This document shows, in pieces, positions 45,944 through 55,565 of a stretch of DNA of 64,000 nt. The notes under the pieces were generated by a model. That model saw only the letters and a program-made list of their open reading frames with translations. It made no database searches and was not told the origin of the DNA. The DNA is from Acidihalobacter yilgarnensis (GTDB lineage Bacteria; Pseudomonadota; Gammaproteobacteria; DSM-5130; Acidihalobacteraceae), in contig NZ_CP017415.1 of assembly GCF_001753245.1 (NCBI RefSeq), forward strand, positions 772,501 to 836,500. Reading direction: 5' to 3'. Positions within the stretch are counted from its first letter, which is position 1. Every line of letters begins with the position of its first letter. A program made the translations under genes and the position numbers.

Positions 45944-45974
45944 TCTGATCGTCCGGAATCGGAGTTGATGACAC

Positions 45975-46841
45975 ATGTATGCCCGTATACGAGCGGCCCT
46001 GACGGCTGTGATTTCGTTGGCGTCCTTGGGCGTACACGCGGCTCCGCTGTTGGCCTTCGCGGCCCCGATGAGCGATGTGCGCTGGGACTTACGGAGCGGG
46101 CCGTTCGAATGTCGCCTTGAACAATCGATACCCGATTTCGGCCGAGTGAGTCTGATTCAGCGAGCCGACGGCCATCTGTCTTTCGTGGTCAGTGTACGCA
46201 GGGGCCTTTATCAAGGGCAGTCGATGCGCCTGCGCGTGCAGGCGGCGCCCTGGCAGCCTGGGCAAGAGGTAGCGCGCAGTACCCTGGCCAGCGACAGCGT
46301 CTCGGGTGGCAACCTTGTGAGCTTTGGCGAGTCGCCGGCGCGCGCGGTGATGTTGGCGTTGCGTCGAGGGCATTTCGCGGCCCTCGATTACACGATTGAC
46401 GATCAGGCGCAGATACACGCCGAGGTGTCGTCCTTACGATTCGCGGCCGCCATGAGGCGCCTGCAGAAGTGCACGGCAAGTCTCAAGCCCGCGCGCTTCG
46501 CGGACTATGAAAAAACGATGATTCATTTTGCCAGCGGCAGCTCGCAGCTTAATGCCAAGGTTAAGGCGCGTTTGAGACGCTTGGCCGAATATCTGCATAT
46601 ATTCGGCGGTAGTGTCCGTATTATTCGGGCCACCGGCAATACGGACAATGTTGGTACGGCCTATGCCAATTACGGTTTGGGTTTGCGCCGAGCTGAAACC
46701 GTATCCGGATATCTCAAGGCCCAAGGTGTTACGCAATCCATCCGGATCGCCTCCCAGGGCGAATACAGCCCTGTCGCGACCAACCGCACAGCACAGGGGC
46801 GTGCGCGCAATCGCCGGGTCTCGGTGCTGCTTATCCGATGA
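45975..46841 (+). CDS. motY: flagellar stator-associated protein MotY
   Basis: 288 residues. Signal peptide to about residue 30 (HAAPLLAFAA). The N-terminal MotY domain (VRWDLRSGPFECRLEQSIPDFGRVSLIQRADG) attaches to the flagellar basal body. The C-terminal OmpA-like peptidoglycan-binding domain runs from about 175 (IHFASGSSQLNAKVKARLRRL, ATGNTDNVG, LRRAETVSGYLKAQGV, NRTAQGRARNRRVSVLL). MotY forms the T ring with MotX in Na+-driven polar flagella and also serves H+ motors. Preceded by a sigma-28 promoter, so co-regulated with late flagellar genes. Other flagellar genes lie outside the window. Confidence 0.93.
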   Translation: MYARIRAALTAVISLASLGVHAAPLLAFAAPMSDVRWDLRSGPFECRLEQSIPDFGRVSLIQRADGHLSFVVSVRRGLYQGQSMRLRVQAAPWQPGQEVARSTLASDSVSGGNLVSFGESPARAVMLALRRGHFAALDYTIDDQAQIHAEVSSLRFAAAMRRLQKCTASLKPARFADYEKTMIHFASGSSQLNAKVKARLRRLAEYLHIFGGSVRIIRATGNTDNVGTAYANYGLGLRRAETVSGYLKAQGVTQSIRIASQGEYSPVATNRTAQGRARNRRVSVLLIR

Positions 46842-46915
46842 GCCAACGCTAAGTTATAATCGCCTTTTCCCCTTCGTCGAAGATGGGGATGCGTACTCAA
46901 GCGGAGCAAAGCAAC

Positions 46916-48127
46916 ATGGCTGATGTGAACAAGATCGTGCTCGCCTATTCAGGCGGCCTCGACACCTCTGTGATTCTCAAGTGGCTGCAGGAAACCTATG
47001 GCTGCGAGGTGGTGACCTTCACTGCAGATCTTGGGCAGGGCGAGGAGGTCGAGCCGGCGCGTGTCAAGGCGCAGCAGCTGGGTGTGAAGGAGATATACAT
47101 CGAGGATCTGCGCGAGGAATTCGTGCGCGACTTCGTGTTTCCGATGTTCCGCGCCAATGCGATCTACGAGGGTGAGTACCTGCTGGGCACCTCGATTGCG
47201 CGTCCGTTGATCGCCAAGCGCTTGGTCGAGATCGCCAATCAGACTGGCGCTGACGCGGTGTCCCATGGCGCGACCGGCAAGGGCAACGATCAGGTGCGTT
47301 TCGAACTGGGCGCTTATGCCCTGAAGCCGGGCATCCAGGTGATCGCGCCTTGGCGCGAGTGGGATTTGACCTCGCGCGAGCGTCTGCTGGCCTATGCCGA
47401 GCAGCATGGCATCCCTATCGAGCGCCATGGCCACAAGTCGCCGTACTCGATGGACGCCAATTTGCTGCATATCTCTTACGAAGGCGGCATTCTGGAGGAT
47501 ACCTGGGCCGAAGCCGAGGAATCGATGTGGCGCTGGAGTGTGGCGCCTGAGCAGGCGCCGGATACCCCCGCCTATATTGAACTCACCTTTGCCCGAGGCG
47601 ATGTGGTTGCCATTGATGGGGAGGCGATGAGTCCGGCCACGGTGCTGACGACACTCAACAAGATCGGTGGCGCCAACGGTATCGGCCGGCTTGATATCGT
47701 CGAAAACCGTTACGTGGGCATGAAGTCGCGCGGCTGCTACGAAACACCCGGTGGCACAATTCTGCTCAAGGCGCACCGCGCAATCGAATCCATTACCCTG
47801 GACCGCGAGGCGGCGCACCTCAAGGACGAGTTGATGCCGCGTTACGCCAGCCTGATCTACAACGGTTACTGGTGGAGTCCGGAGCGGCGGATGCTACAGT
47901 CGATGATCGATATCTCACAGACACCGGTGAACGGTGTGGTGAGACTCAAGCTCTACAAGGGCGGCGTCAGCGTGGTCGGGCGCAAGTCCGACGACAGTCT
48001 GTTCGATGCCAGCATCGCGACCTTTGAAGACGATGCCGGCGCTTATGATCAGAAGGACGCGGCGGGATTCATCAAGCTCAACGCGCTACGTCTGCGTATC
48101 GCGGCCGCGCGCGGCCGATCCGCCTGA
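46916..48127 (+). CDS. argG: argininosuccinate synthase
   Basis: Condenses citrulline and aspartate with ATP. ATG 46916 gives 403 residues. N-type ATP pyrophosphatase loop [48 protein letters not shown]-type segment [22 protein letters not shown]; and [29 protein letters not shown] (46855-46860) lies upstream but no good -35. It is convergent with the phospholipase D family gene. Confidence 0.96.
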   Translation: MADVNKIVLAYSGGLDTSVILKWLQETYGCEVVTFTADLGQGEEVEPARVKAQQLGVKEIYIEDLREEFVRDFVFPMFRANAIYEGEYLLGTSIARPLIAKRLVEIANQTGADAVSHGATGKGNDQVRFELGAYALKPGIQVIAPWREWDLTSRERLLAYAEQHGIPIERHGHKSPYSMDANLLHISYEGGILEDTWAEAEESMWRWSVAPEQAPDTPAYIELTFARGDVVAIDGEAMSPATVLTTLNKIGGANGIGRLDIVENRYVGMKSRGCYETPGGTILLKAHRAIESITLDREAAHLKDELMPRYASLIYNGYWWSPERRMLQSMIDISQTPVNGVVRLKLYKGGVSVVGRKSDDSLFDASIATFEDDAGAYDQKDAAGFIKLNALRLRIAAARGRSA

Positions 48128-48139
48128 GTTCTGAGGACC

Positions 48140-49345
48140 TCACCCGCGTCGTTCCGGCGCGGGTTGAGTTCGAGGTCTGTGTCGATCGCGCCCCGGCGGA
48201 CCCCGGCGCGCGAGCCAGCCGCTGATTAGGCTCCAGAACCATTCCTTGATGCGCGTACGCCGGCTGCGCGCACGCCATGCGGACAGCGTGATCTCGCGCG
48301 CTTGTGCGAGATCATCCTCGAAGGCAAGTTGTGCGACTTCCGCGAACGATGCACCGTCCACCTCCAGGTTGGCCTCCAGGTTCCAGCGCAGCGTCCAGTG
48401 GTCGAGATTGGCCGAGCCAAGGCTCACCCAGTCGTCGCAGATCATCAGCTTTACGTGGGTGAAGCGTGGCGTGTATTCGTGGATGTGTACGCCAGCGCGC
48501 AATAGTTGCGTGTAGAAGCGTCTTCCAGCATAGCGCGCCGCCTGATGGTCGGTGTGGAGGCCGGGGACGATCAAATGTACTTCGACGCCGCGCAGGGCGG
48601 CGCGTCGTAGGGCCGCGCGAATGCGTAGCGGCGGGACGAAATAAGCGACGCTGATCGATATTCGATGGTGCGCCTGCGTGATGCAGCGGGCCAGGCGGCG
48701 CTGGATGTCGCGCCGACGCCCATCGTTAACCACCACGCGCGCGACGTGTGGACCGGCGGCGCTGGGTGCAGGCCTCGGCAGCGCCGGTACGTCGTCAGAA
48801 ATCGATCGATGCCAAGCGTTTTCGAATAAGTGCTGCCAGTCTGCTGTTACCGGACCCTCGATGCGTAACATCAGATCATGCCACCAGCCTTGCGGGCGGA
48901 CCGTGGGATCGAAGTCGTCGGTGATGCCGCTACCGCCGGTAAAGGCTACCTGGCCATCGACCAGTAGCAACTTGCGATGATCGCGGTGCAAATTGGCGGA
49001 AAGCCGGCCCACTCGAAGGGGATTGTAGAAGGCGAGCGTGACGCCACCCTCGCGGAGCCGCGATCGGTCTTGTGCTTGCAGGCCTAGGGCGCCGAAGTCG
49101 TCGATCAGCAGCCGCACGGTCACATCGCGCGCGGCGGCCGCCAGCAAGGCATCAATGAAGCGCTCGGCCAAGGCGCCTGATTCGAACAGATACATCTCCA
49201 TCAGGATGTATTGACGTGCCTCGGCAATGGTTTCAAGCATGGCCGGGAAGAAGCGCTGTCCATCCACAAGCAGATCCAGCCGGTGTCCGCTTCGTTTGGG
49301 GAAGCTCGCCGCGCCGTGTTTGCGTGTGAAGGGGGGGCGTATCAT
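48140..49345 (-). CDS. cardiolipin synthase-like phospholipase D family protein
   Basis: 401 residues from ATG 49345 (frame open to 49378). Two HKD motifs: HRDHRKLLLVDGQVAFTGGSG and FTHVKLMICDDWVSLGSANLD. The region LDLLVDGQRFFPAMLETIAEARQYILMEMYLFESG is like ClsB. No N-terminal membrane helices, which fits ClsB better than ClsA. The C terminus is very Arg-rich. Makes cardiolipin or transfers phosphatidyl groups; the exact substrate is not fixed. Confidence 0.88.
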   Translation of the reverse strand: MIRPPFTRKHGAASFPKRSGHRLDLLVDGQRFFPAMLETIAEARQYILMEMYLFESGALAERFIDALLAAAARDVTVRLLIDDFGALGLQAQDRSRLREGGVTLAFYNPLRVGRLSANLHRDHRKLLLVDGQVAFTGGSGITDDFDPTVRPQGWWHDLMLRIEGPVTADWQHLFENAWHRSISDDVPALPRPAPSAAGPHVARVVVNDGRRRDIQRRLARCITQAHHRISISVAYFVPPLRIRAALRRAALRGVEVHLIVPGLHTDHQAARYAGRRFYTQLLRAGVHIHEYTPRFTHVKLMICDDWVSLGSANLDHWTLRWNLEANLEVDGASFAEVAQLAFEDDLAQAREITLSAWRARSRRTRIKEWFWSLISGWLARRGPPGRDRHRPRTQPAPERRG

Positions 49346-49386
49346 TATGGGGCGGTAGTCACGTGTTATCCTAAACAATTTGTATC

Positions 49387-49930
49387 ATGCCAGACGCCGT
49401 GTCATTTCTCAGTTTCCTCAAGCGCATACTCAATCTCTGCATGATGCGAGCGGGGCCGCAGGACATGCCGGCATCGTTCGGCTGGATGGCGTTCAGCCTT
49501 GCGGCTTACCTGATGGTGAGCGCCGTCAACGTGTTGCCGCTTTCGGGTTGGTGGGGCGGACTGTTGCAGGCCGTGGTCGAGACGGCGGTGTTGGTGGCTT
49601 GGGTCTATGGTGCGCTGATGCTGACCCAGCATCCACAGCGTCTGGTGCAGACGCTCACCGCGTTGGCCGGTAGCGGTGCTGTAATGGGTCTGCTGTTGGA
49701 TGCCGCAACTGCTCACGCTTTATCACGCTGAAGCCGCCGAAACGCCGGCGCCGTTCGCCGCTATCGCGTATCTGATTACGCTCGGCTGGATGATCGCCGT
49801 ATTCGGACGTATTTTTCGCCACGCGCTGGACTTGCGGCAGGGTTGGCTTGGAGTGGCGACCGCGCTCGGTTTCATGTTCACGGCATCGCTGCTGATCATC
49901 GGGTTTTTCGGCGGCACCATGGGCGGCTGA
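49387..49930 (+). CDS. integral membrane protein, probably one gene with a frameshift
   Basis: Two overlapping frames: 49387-49731 (114 residues, FSLAAYLMVSAVNVLPLSGW and LLQAVVETAVLVAWVYGALML as membrane helices) and 49700-49930 (76 residues, FAAIAYLITLGWMIAVFGRIF and ALGFMFTASLLIIGFF). Together they make a four-helix protein of about 180 residues, similar in plan to small inner-membrane proteins that precede mpl in related bacteria. The frame change is around 49700 and would be one extra base (or two missing), unlike coaX and truD. Alternatively two coupled genes. Function unknown. Confidence 0.55.
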
Positions 49931-49963
49931 CGCCAGTCCATGGGCGACAGGATAAATAATCGC

Positions 49964-51343
49964 ATGCATATACACATACTGGGCATTGGCGGCACCTTCA
50001 TGGGCGGGCTCGCACAGCTCGCGCGCGCGGCGGGGCACACCGTCAGTGGCGCGGACGGGCCGCTGTACCCGCCGATGAGCACCCAGCTTGCCGCCGTGGG
50101 TATTGAGGTTCATACGGGCTATGATCCAGAGCAGCTCGCGCCGGTGCCGGATCAGGTGGTGGTGGGTAACGTCATGCGCCGCGGCTTGCCGGTGGTCGAG
50201 GCGCTGCTAGATCGCGGCATCGACTATACCTCGGGCCCGCAGTGGTTGGCCGAGCATGTGCTGCGCGGACGCTGGGTGCTCGCGGTGGCAGGGACCCACG
50301 GTAAGACCACCACGGCCAGCTTGCTGGCGCATATTCTGGAGCATGCCGGGCTGTCGCCGGGGTTTTTGATCGGTGGCGTGCCCGCGAATTTCGGCGTTTC
50401 CGCGCGTCTGACGGAAAGCCCATTCTTTGTGGTCGAGGCCGACGAATACGATACCGCTTTCTTCGACAAGCGATCCAAGTTCGTACATTATCGTCCACGG
50501 ACCCTGGTGCTCAACAATCTTGAGTTCGATCATGCGGACATCTTCCCCGATATCGAGGCGATACAGCGGCAATTTCACCATTTGGTGCGTACCGTGCCAG
50601 GTAATGGTCTGATCGTCGACAATACGGACGATGCCTGCCTGCGGGGCGTGCTGGCACAGGGCTGCTGGACGCCCACCGAGGATTTCGGTGCGGCGGAGAT
50701 GGGAGACCAGGGCTGGCGTGTCCGCCTCTTGCGACCCGACGGGAGCCGCTTCGAGATATTGCAGGATGGCGAGTCGCGGGGGGCGGTGTCGTGGGATCTG
50801 CTCGGCCGCCATAATGCCAGCAATGCACTCGCGGCATTACTGGCCGCGCGCCATGCGGGGGTGCCGCTCGCGGTCGGATTAGACGCGTTGCCGGGCTTCC
50901 GCGGCGTGGCCCGTCGTCTGGAAATGTTGGGCGAGGTGGCAGGCGTACACCTGTACGACGATTTTGCCCATCATCCCACTGCGATCGCCACAACACTGGA
51001 GGGGCTGCGCGCACGCGTTGGCGCCGCGCGCTTGGTGGCGGTGCTCGAGCCGCGGTCCAACACCATGCGCATGGGTGTGCATCGGGATCGACTTGCCGCT
51101 GCCCTGCGGGAGGCAGATCGAAGCTGGCTATATCGGCCGGCGGATCTTGGCTGGTCGTTGGATGAGGTGGCCACCGCATTGGGCACGCGGGCACGCGTCG
51201 AACCGGATATCGATCGCTTGGCCGCGGAGCTGGTCGATACGCTGGTGCCTGGTGACCACGTCGTATTCATGAGCAATGGTGGTTTCGGTGGTCTGCCGGC
51301 CAGGGTTCGCGCAGCGTTGGCCGAGCGCGAGGCGCGGTCGTGA
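49964..51343 (+). CDS. mpl: UDP-N-acetylmuramate:L-alanyl-gamma-D-glutamyl-meso-DAP ligase
   Basis: Recycles murein tripeptide by ligating it to UDP-MurNAc. ATG 49964 gives 459 residues. MHIHILGIGGTFMGGLAQLARAAGHTVSGAD is the Mpl N-terminal Rossmann part; VAGTHGKTTTASLL is the Mur ligase ATP loop; EADEYDTAFFDKRSKFVHYRP and NNLEFDHADIF are Mpl-specific; YDDFAHHPTAIATTLEGLR leads the C-terminal domain. The end overlaps the ubiX GTG start. Confidence 0.96.
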   Translation: MHIHILGIGGTFMGGLAQLARAAGHTVSGADGPLYPPMSTQLAAVGIEVHTGYDPEQLAPVPDQVVVGNVMRRGLPVVEALLDRGIDYTSGPQWLAEHVLRGRWVLAVAGTHGKTTTASLLAHILEHAGLSPGFLIGGVPANFGVSARLTESPFFVVEADEYDTAFFDKRSKFVHYRPRTLVLNNLEFDHADIFPDIEAIQRQFHHLVRTVPGNGLIVDNTDDACLRGVLAQGCWTPTEDFGAAEMGDQGWRVRLLRPDGSRFEILQDGESRGAVSWDLLGRHNASNALAALLAARHAGVPLAVGLDALPGFRGVARRLEMLGEVAGVHLYDDFAHHPTAIATTLEGLRARVGAARLVAVLEPRSNTMRMGVHRDRLAAALREADRSWLYRPADLGWSLDEVATALGTRARVEPDIDRLAAELVDTLVPGDHVVFMSNGGFGGLPARVRAALAEREARS

Positions 51344-51972
51344 ATACGGCAACGACACGGCGGCGTATTGCGCTGGCGATGACCGGTGCCTCCGGGGTGC
51401 AGTATGGCCTGCGCCTGCTGGAGTGCCTGATCCAGGCCGATGTGCATGTTTATCTGATGTTGTCGCAACCGGCACGGGTGGTGATCGGCATGGAAACCGA
51501 TCTCAGTTTGCCCGGTCGTCCCGCCGAACTGGCACGGACGCTGTCGGCGCTTTATGGCGCCGCGCCCGGCCAGCTCGAGGTCTTCGGCGAGCAGCAGTGG
51601 ACGGCACCGGTTGCCAGTGGTTCGGGGGCGCCTGAGTCAATGGTGATCTGCCCTTGCACGACGGGGACGTTGTCCGCGGTGGCGGTAGGCGCTTCGCGTT
51701 CGTTGATCGAGCGCGCCGCCGATGTGATGCTCAAGGAACGCCGGCGCCTGATTGTGGTGTTACGGGAAACCCCGTTGTCTGAGATTCACCTGGAGAACAT
51801 GCTCAGACTTACCCGCATGGGTGCGGTGATGATGCCGGCCAATCCTGGGTTCTATCACCGCCCGCAAAGCATCGAGGACTTAATCGATTTCATGGTTGCC
51901 CGTGTGCTTGATCATTTGTCGGTGCCGCAAGGGCTGTTGCCGCCCTGGGGCGAGCCCAGCGCAGGCGACTGA
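51340..51972 (+). CDS. ubiX: flavin prenyltransferase UbiX
   Basis: Makes prenylated FMN, the cofactor of UbiD decarboxylases in ubiquinone synthesis. 210 residues from GTG 51340 (GTGA overlap with mpl). ALAMTGASGVQYGLRLLECL is the phosphate-binding start; SMVICPCTTGTLSAVAVGAS, the ERAADVMLKERRRLIVVLRETPLSEIHLENML segment and GAVMMPANPGFYHRPQ are all family signatures. ubiD is not in the window. Confidence 0.95.
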   Translation: MNTATTRRRIALAMTGASGVQYGLRLLECLIQADVHVYLMLSQPARVVIGMETDLSLPGRPAELARTLSALYGAAPGQLEVFGEQQWTAPVASGSGAPESMVICPCTTGTLSAVAVGASRSLIERAADVMLKERRRLIVVLRETPLSEIHLENMLRLTRMGAVMMPANPGFYHRPQSIEDLIDFMVARVLDHLSVPQGLLPPWGEPSAGD

Positions 51973-51974
51973 GT

Positions 51975-52550
51975 ATGCCGCTGCCCTTATTTCCACTGCA
52001 CAGCGTGCTCTTCCCGGGGGGCCTGTTGCCGCTGCGCATCTTCGAGGCGCGTTATCTGGACATGGTCAGAGATTGTCTAAGAGACGACAGCGGTTTCGGA
52101 ATCTGTCTCATTGAATCTGGCGATGAAGTCGGTCCCGCACCACGTATTTACCGCTTCGGTACTATGGTGCGTATCGTCGACTGGGATCGCCGCGCTGACG
52201 GCTTGCTCGGTATCGTGGTGCAGGGCGAACAGCGTTTACACGTACTTGATTATGCACCTGCACCGAACGGACTCTTGCGCGCCGAGGTCGCCTTGCTGCC
52301 GTCGGAGGCCGCGGTGCCAATGCCGGCAGACCAGCTAACCCTGTCCGAGCTGTTACGACGTATGCTCGATCAATTGGGCCCCCCATTCAGCACCTTGGAG
52401 GGTCACTATGAGGATGCGGTTTGGGTGGGCGCTCGGCTGACTGAGTTGCTGCCGTTGCAACCGGCAGCGAAGCAGCATCTCTATGAGCTGAAGGATCCGC
52501 TTCTGCGTCTGGACGAGTTGCGTACCGCACTGCGTCGAGGGCTTGCCTGA
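51975..52550 (+). CDS. LON N-terminal (substrate-binding) domain protein
   Basis: 191 residues. LPLFPLHSVLFPGGLLPLRIFEARYLDMV and GFGICLI are the PUA-like LON N-terminal domain; a helical C-terminal half follows. There is no ATPase or protease domain, so it is a stand-alone LON-domain protein of unknown role. Starts 2 bases after the ubiX stop, so it belongs to the mpl-ubiX unit. Confidence 0.9.
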   Translation: MPLPLFPLHSVLFPGGLLPLRIFEARYLDMVRDCLRDDSGFGICLIESGDEVGPAPRIYRFGTMVRIVDWDRRADGLLGIVVQGEQRLHVLDYAPAPNGLLRAEVALLPSEAAVPMPADQLTLSELLRRMLDQLGPPFSTLEGHYEDAVWVGARLTELLPLQPAAKQHLYELKDPLLRLDELRTALRRGLA

Positions 52551-52644
52551 ACCAAGGCTAGATTCTGCGCTCAGGATTTGGTCGGTTGTCTGACTTGTTG
52601 TATCATAAAACGCTAATAAACCCTCAACAGACGAGGAGGCCATC

Positions 52645-53031
52645 ATGGCTGTAATGGAACTGACCCAGGACGACTTCGAGCCGACGATACAGAACAATGA
52701 CATCGTGATTATCGATTTCTGGGCCCCCTGGTGCGCGCCCTGCCGCGCCTTTGCGCCGACCTTTGAGGCTGCGGCCGGGAATCATCCCGATATCGTGTTT
52801 TCGAAGGTGAATACGGAGGAGCAGCAGGGCCTTGCCGCAGCCTTCCAGATTCGGTCGATTCCCACCCTGATGATCTTCCGCGAGCAGGTCATCTTGTTTT
52901 CCCAACCGGGCATGCTATCGGCTGGTCAGCTGGAGGATGTGATCGGTAAGGTGCGTGAGATCGATATGGCGCAGGTACACGAGGACGTGCGGCGTCAGCA
53001 GGCAGAACAGGCTCCGGCAACGTCTGAATAG
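52645..53031 (+). CDS. thioredoxin family protein with C-terminal extension
   Basis: 128 residues. IIDFWAPWCAPCRAFAPTFEAAA has the WCAPC active site, and SIPTLMIFRE provides the cis-Pro. A charged, Gln/Ala-rich tail (about 105-128) is added to the usual 108-residue fold, as in some TrxC/YbbN-related proteins. A strong RBS (GAGGAGG) precedes the ATG. It has the same WCAPC as the thioredoxin that the IS element destroyed at 8-9.4 kb. Confidence 0.93.
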   Translation: MAVMELTQDDFEPTIQNNDIVIIDFWAPWCAPCRAFAPTFEAAAGNHPDIVFSKVNTEEQQGLAAAFQIRSIPTLMIFREQVILFSQPGMLSAGQLEDVIGKVREIDMAQVHEDVRRQQAEQAPATSE

Positions 53032-53052
53032 GCACTGGAATGCGCTACCGCG

Positions 53053-54038
53053 TCAGCGCTGGCTACCGAAGCGTAAACACTGTCTGCGCCCATTATCGTC
53101 GACACCGCCGTTGCGATAGGCGACCTGCCTGCTGACGATCGTGGCCTGGATGCTGGAGCGGAAGGTGGAGTCGACGAAGGGCGAGCAGCCGCACTTATAG
53201 AGAGTGGGTTTTCGCGGAGTACTTCGAATGATCTGCGTACCCAGGCGCTCGAAATCGCGGTCGTCGAAGGCCAGAAAGTGCACGCATGCCTCAGCGGTGG
53301 TCAACTTGTCGGCTATCGGGCCCGGCTCGAACAGTTCGAGTTCCCGTGCGGTGGAGATATGCAATACGTGCAGTGGGGCGCCGTGGTAGCGGGCCAGAGA
53401 CACAGCCATCTCGCGCTGGACAGGTAACAGGTCTCGGCGCTGCGTATCAGCGAGTGGGCGGCGATGGGCACTTCCTCGTCGTAGCGCTCGCGATAGCGTG
53501 CCTCGTTGGCGAGATACGCCGGTGTGTGCCCGCAGTGGTTAGCGATTAGCGATTAGCGCCGGTGCCTCGGCGAAGATACGTTCAAGCACATCGGTTGAGT
53601 CGAGCAGCATGTTGCCGGTGGAGGCGCCCATGAAGACCTTGATGCCGCAGGCCGCGCCTACCGGCAGGCGCCGTATATCATCGAGATTGTCATTGCTGGC
53701 ACCGAGAAAGAAGGCGAAATTGGCGACCAAGCATTCCGCGGCACGGGCATACTTGGCCTCCAGCGCATCGATATTGAGCGCGAGCAGACGAGTATTCGGC
53801 ATATCCATGAAGCTGGAGATGCCCGCCTTGTCCGGCATGCCGGGTTCGCGGAAGTGGACCTGATCGCCGAACATCTCCGGCATGAAGACCAGCCCAACGG
53901 CATCGATGACGATGTCCGCGGTGCGTCCAGCCAGGTCGCCGCCGATGGCCTCGATGGGCCGTCGCGAACGAATACGTCCAGTTTCCAGGTCTAGCTCTCA
54001 TTCACAATCTGTGCATTGGCGATCAGCCGAGACGTCAT
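53053..54038 (-). pseudogene. dihydroorotase remnant
   Basis: ATG 54038 opens MTSRLIANAQIVNES, then an in-frame TAG at 53993-53991. After a frameshift the sequence continues IEAIGGDLAGRTADIVIDAVG and GDQVHFREPGM, followed by an in-frame loss of about 15 residues before SSFMDMPNT. GASNDNLDDI and GIKVFMGASTGNML are clear dihydroorotase motifs. A 7-bp tandem duplication at 53540-53558 and a 2-bp insertion near 53422 break the frame again. HGAPLHVLHISTARELELFEPGP follows, but the sequence diverges after FERLGTQI, so the C terminus with its metal-binding Asp is lost. The functional pyrC must be elsewhere. Confidence 0.85.
53540..53558. repeat. 7-bp tandem duplication in the dihydroorotase pseudogene
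   Basis: TAGCGAT repeated 2.7 times. Removing one unit restores ...ALIANHCGHTPAYL in frame, so the slippage event itself is one of the inactivating mutations. Confidence 0.75.
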
Positions 54039-54164
54039 CTTGATCTCGTCAGGCTTGCGCGCGCAGCTATGCTACAGAGGGTATGCCAGCAGGCAGGACA
54101 TTAGCCTTGTAAACTTAGAATCCGAAACGACCGTCCGACTACGAATGCGAAACGGAGAATCACA

Positions 54165-55556
54165 ATGGACGTCTACAACCTGTTGTCGCTGGGACCGGGG
54201 CTTATCTGGGAATCCATGGTGTTATGGGGATTGTTTGCGTTGGTCCTCCTGTACCTCGCCAGGACTCATGCGCACCGATTGCTGCTGGGTTTGAGTCGGG
54301 CGCTGGCCCGCGCGCTTCGTGGCCTGGCAGCGCTACTCTGGCGACTGCGGCGCAGCGGGCAATCCCTCCAAGCCGAGGTGATGGAGGCCGCAGCCCGCGC
54401 GGAGGCAGAGCGACGGCTGACGCGAGATTTTCGGCGTTTGGCCGATGTTGTACGCAATGAACTTGGCGAATATCCCAGTCTGCACCGTCAGGCGACCGAG
54501 CAGATCACACGCATCGAACGCGACTACGATGCCAGCGTTGAGATCCCACCCGCTCCGCCCAACTGGCTAGAGGCGGTGGATGCGGTGGCGCATACGTCGG
54601 GTGGAGCGGAGCCGGCACTGGTCAAGATACTAGATGCAATGCATTCGACCCTGACCCGCGCGAGTCACGATGCCCTGGAAGAATATCGTTACGCCAGTCG
54701 TAAGCGTCACCTGTTGCTGCGCCGTGCGGCACCGCAATGGCGCAAGACGGCAGCCATACTCGAACGCATGGAGCGTACGGTGATGGAGCTGGCAGATCGC
54801 GTAGCGTTGACCGACACGCATATGGGGGAGTTCGAGCGCGTACGCAGCGAGCCGCCCGTGCCAGGGTTGGCTTTACAGCTGCGCTACCTGACACGCTTTA
54901 CGCTGGCAATACTGATGCTCGGTGGCTTCGGCGTGTTGGTTGCAGGGGAGCTCTCACTGCTGAAACTTCCGCTGACACACCTACTCGCTGCGCAACCGCA
55001 AGTGTTCGGGTGGTCGTTACCGGAAATCAGCGCTTGGGCACTGGTGAGTGCGCCCATACTGCTCGGTGCGCTCTTGCTGGAGCTCGGACGTATGACGCGG
55101 CTGTTGCCTGGGCTCGGCGTCTTGCAGGAACGGGTGCGCGGTCGGCTCATGGCGGTACTTGTGATCTTGGTTTTTCTACAGCTTGCATTCATGGCCGCAC
55201 TGGTGGTCTTCGGCAGTCCTGTGCCAGTCGGCCCGGTTCCGCCGGGTGCAGCGCCGGTCTTCGCCGCAGGAGGTCTGAGCATCCTGCTCGCGCTGCTGCT
55301 GCTGGCGACCGAGTTGCCGTTCGAAGCAGCGTTGCGCAGCGGTCGTCAGGTGGGGATGAGCCTGTTGGTAGCGGTGTTGGGGCTGTTCGCCATGCTGTCT
55401 CGGATGCTGGCCTGGTCGGCTCATCTGGGCGGCCAGATAGCCGTGCGGATTTATGATCTGGTGATTTTTCTGCCCCTGGTTATCGACGAGGCCTGGGCCG
55501 CACGTCGCCAACGCAATGCACAGGCCTCGTCCACTATCGAGCGCCTGGAATCCTAG
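54165..55556 (+). CDS. uncharacterised multi-spanning membrane protein
   Basis: 463 residues. One N-terminal membrane helix (WESMVLWGLFALVLLYLA), then a long cytoplasmic helical region (about 40-235) rich in Arg, Glu and Ala with coiled-coil character (EVMEAAARAEAERRLTRDFRRLADVV), then five or six membrane helices (about 245-440). Short charged C-terminal tail. No family recognised. It stands alone between a pseudogene and the convergent min cluster; the coiled coil plus membrane layout suggests an envelope-organising or channel-like role, which is speculation. Confidence 0.75.
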   Translation: MDVYNLLSLGPGLIWESMVLWGLFALVLLYLARTHAHRLLLGLSRALARALRGLAALLWRLRRSGQSLQAEVMEAAARAEAERRLTRDFRRLADVVRNELGEYPSLHRQATEQITRIERDYDASVEIPPAPPNWLEAVDAVAHTSGGAEPALVKILDAMHSTLTRASHDALEEYRYASRKRHLLLRRAAPQWRKTAAILERMERTVMELADRVALTDTHMGEFERVRSEPPVPGLALQLRYLTRFTLAILMLGGFGVLVAGELSLLKLPLTHLLAAQPQVFGWSLPEISAWALVSAPILLGALLLELGRMTRLLPGLGVLQERVRGRLMAVLVILVFLQLAFMAALVVFGSPVPVGPVPPGAAPVFAAGGLSILLALLLLATELPFEAALRSGRQVGMSLLVAVLGLFAMLSRMLAWSAHLGGQIAVRIYDLVIFLPLVIDEAWAARRQRNAQASSTIERLES

Positions 55557-55565
55557 CCATTCGCC

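Noticed and set aside
48136-48170. Inverted repeat between argG and the phospholipase D gene
   Set aside because: Stem ACCCGCG/CGCGGGT without a T run on either strand and partly inside the coding 3' end; not called a terminator.
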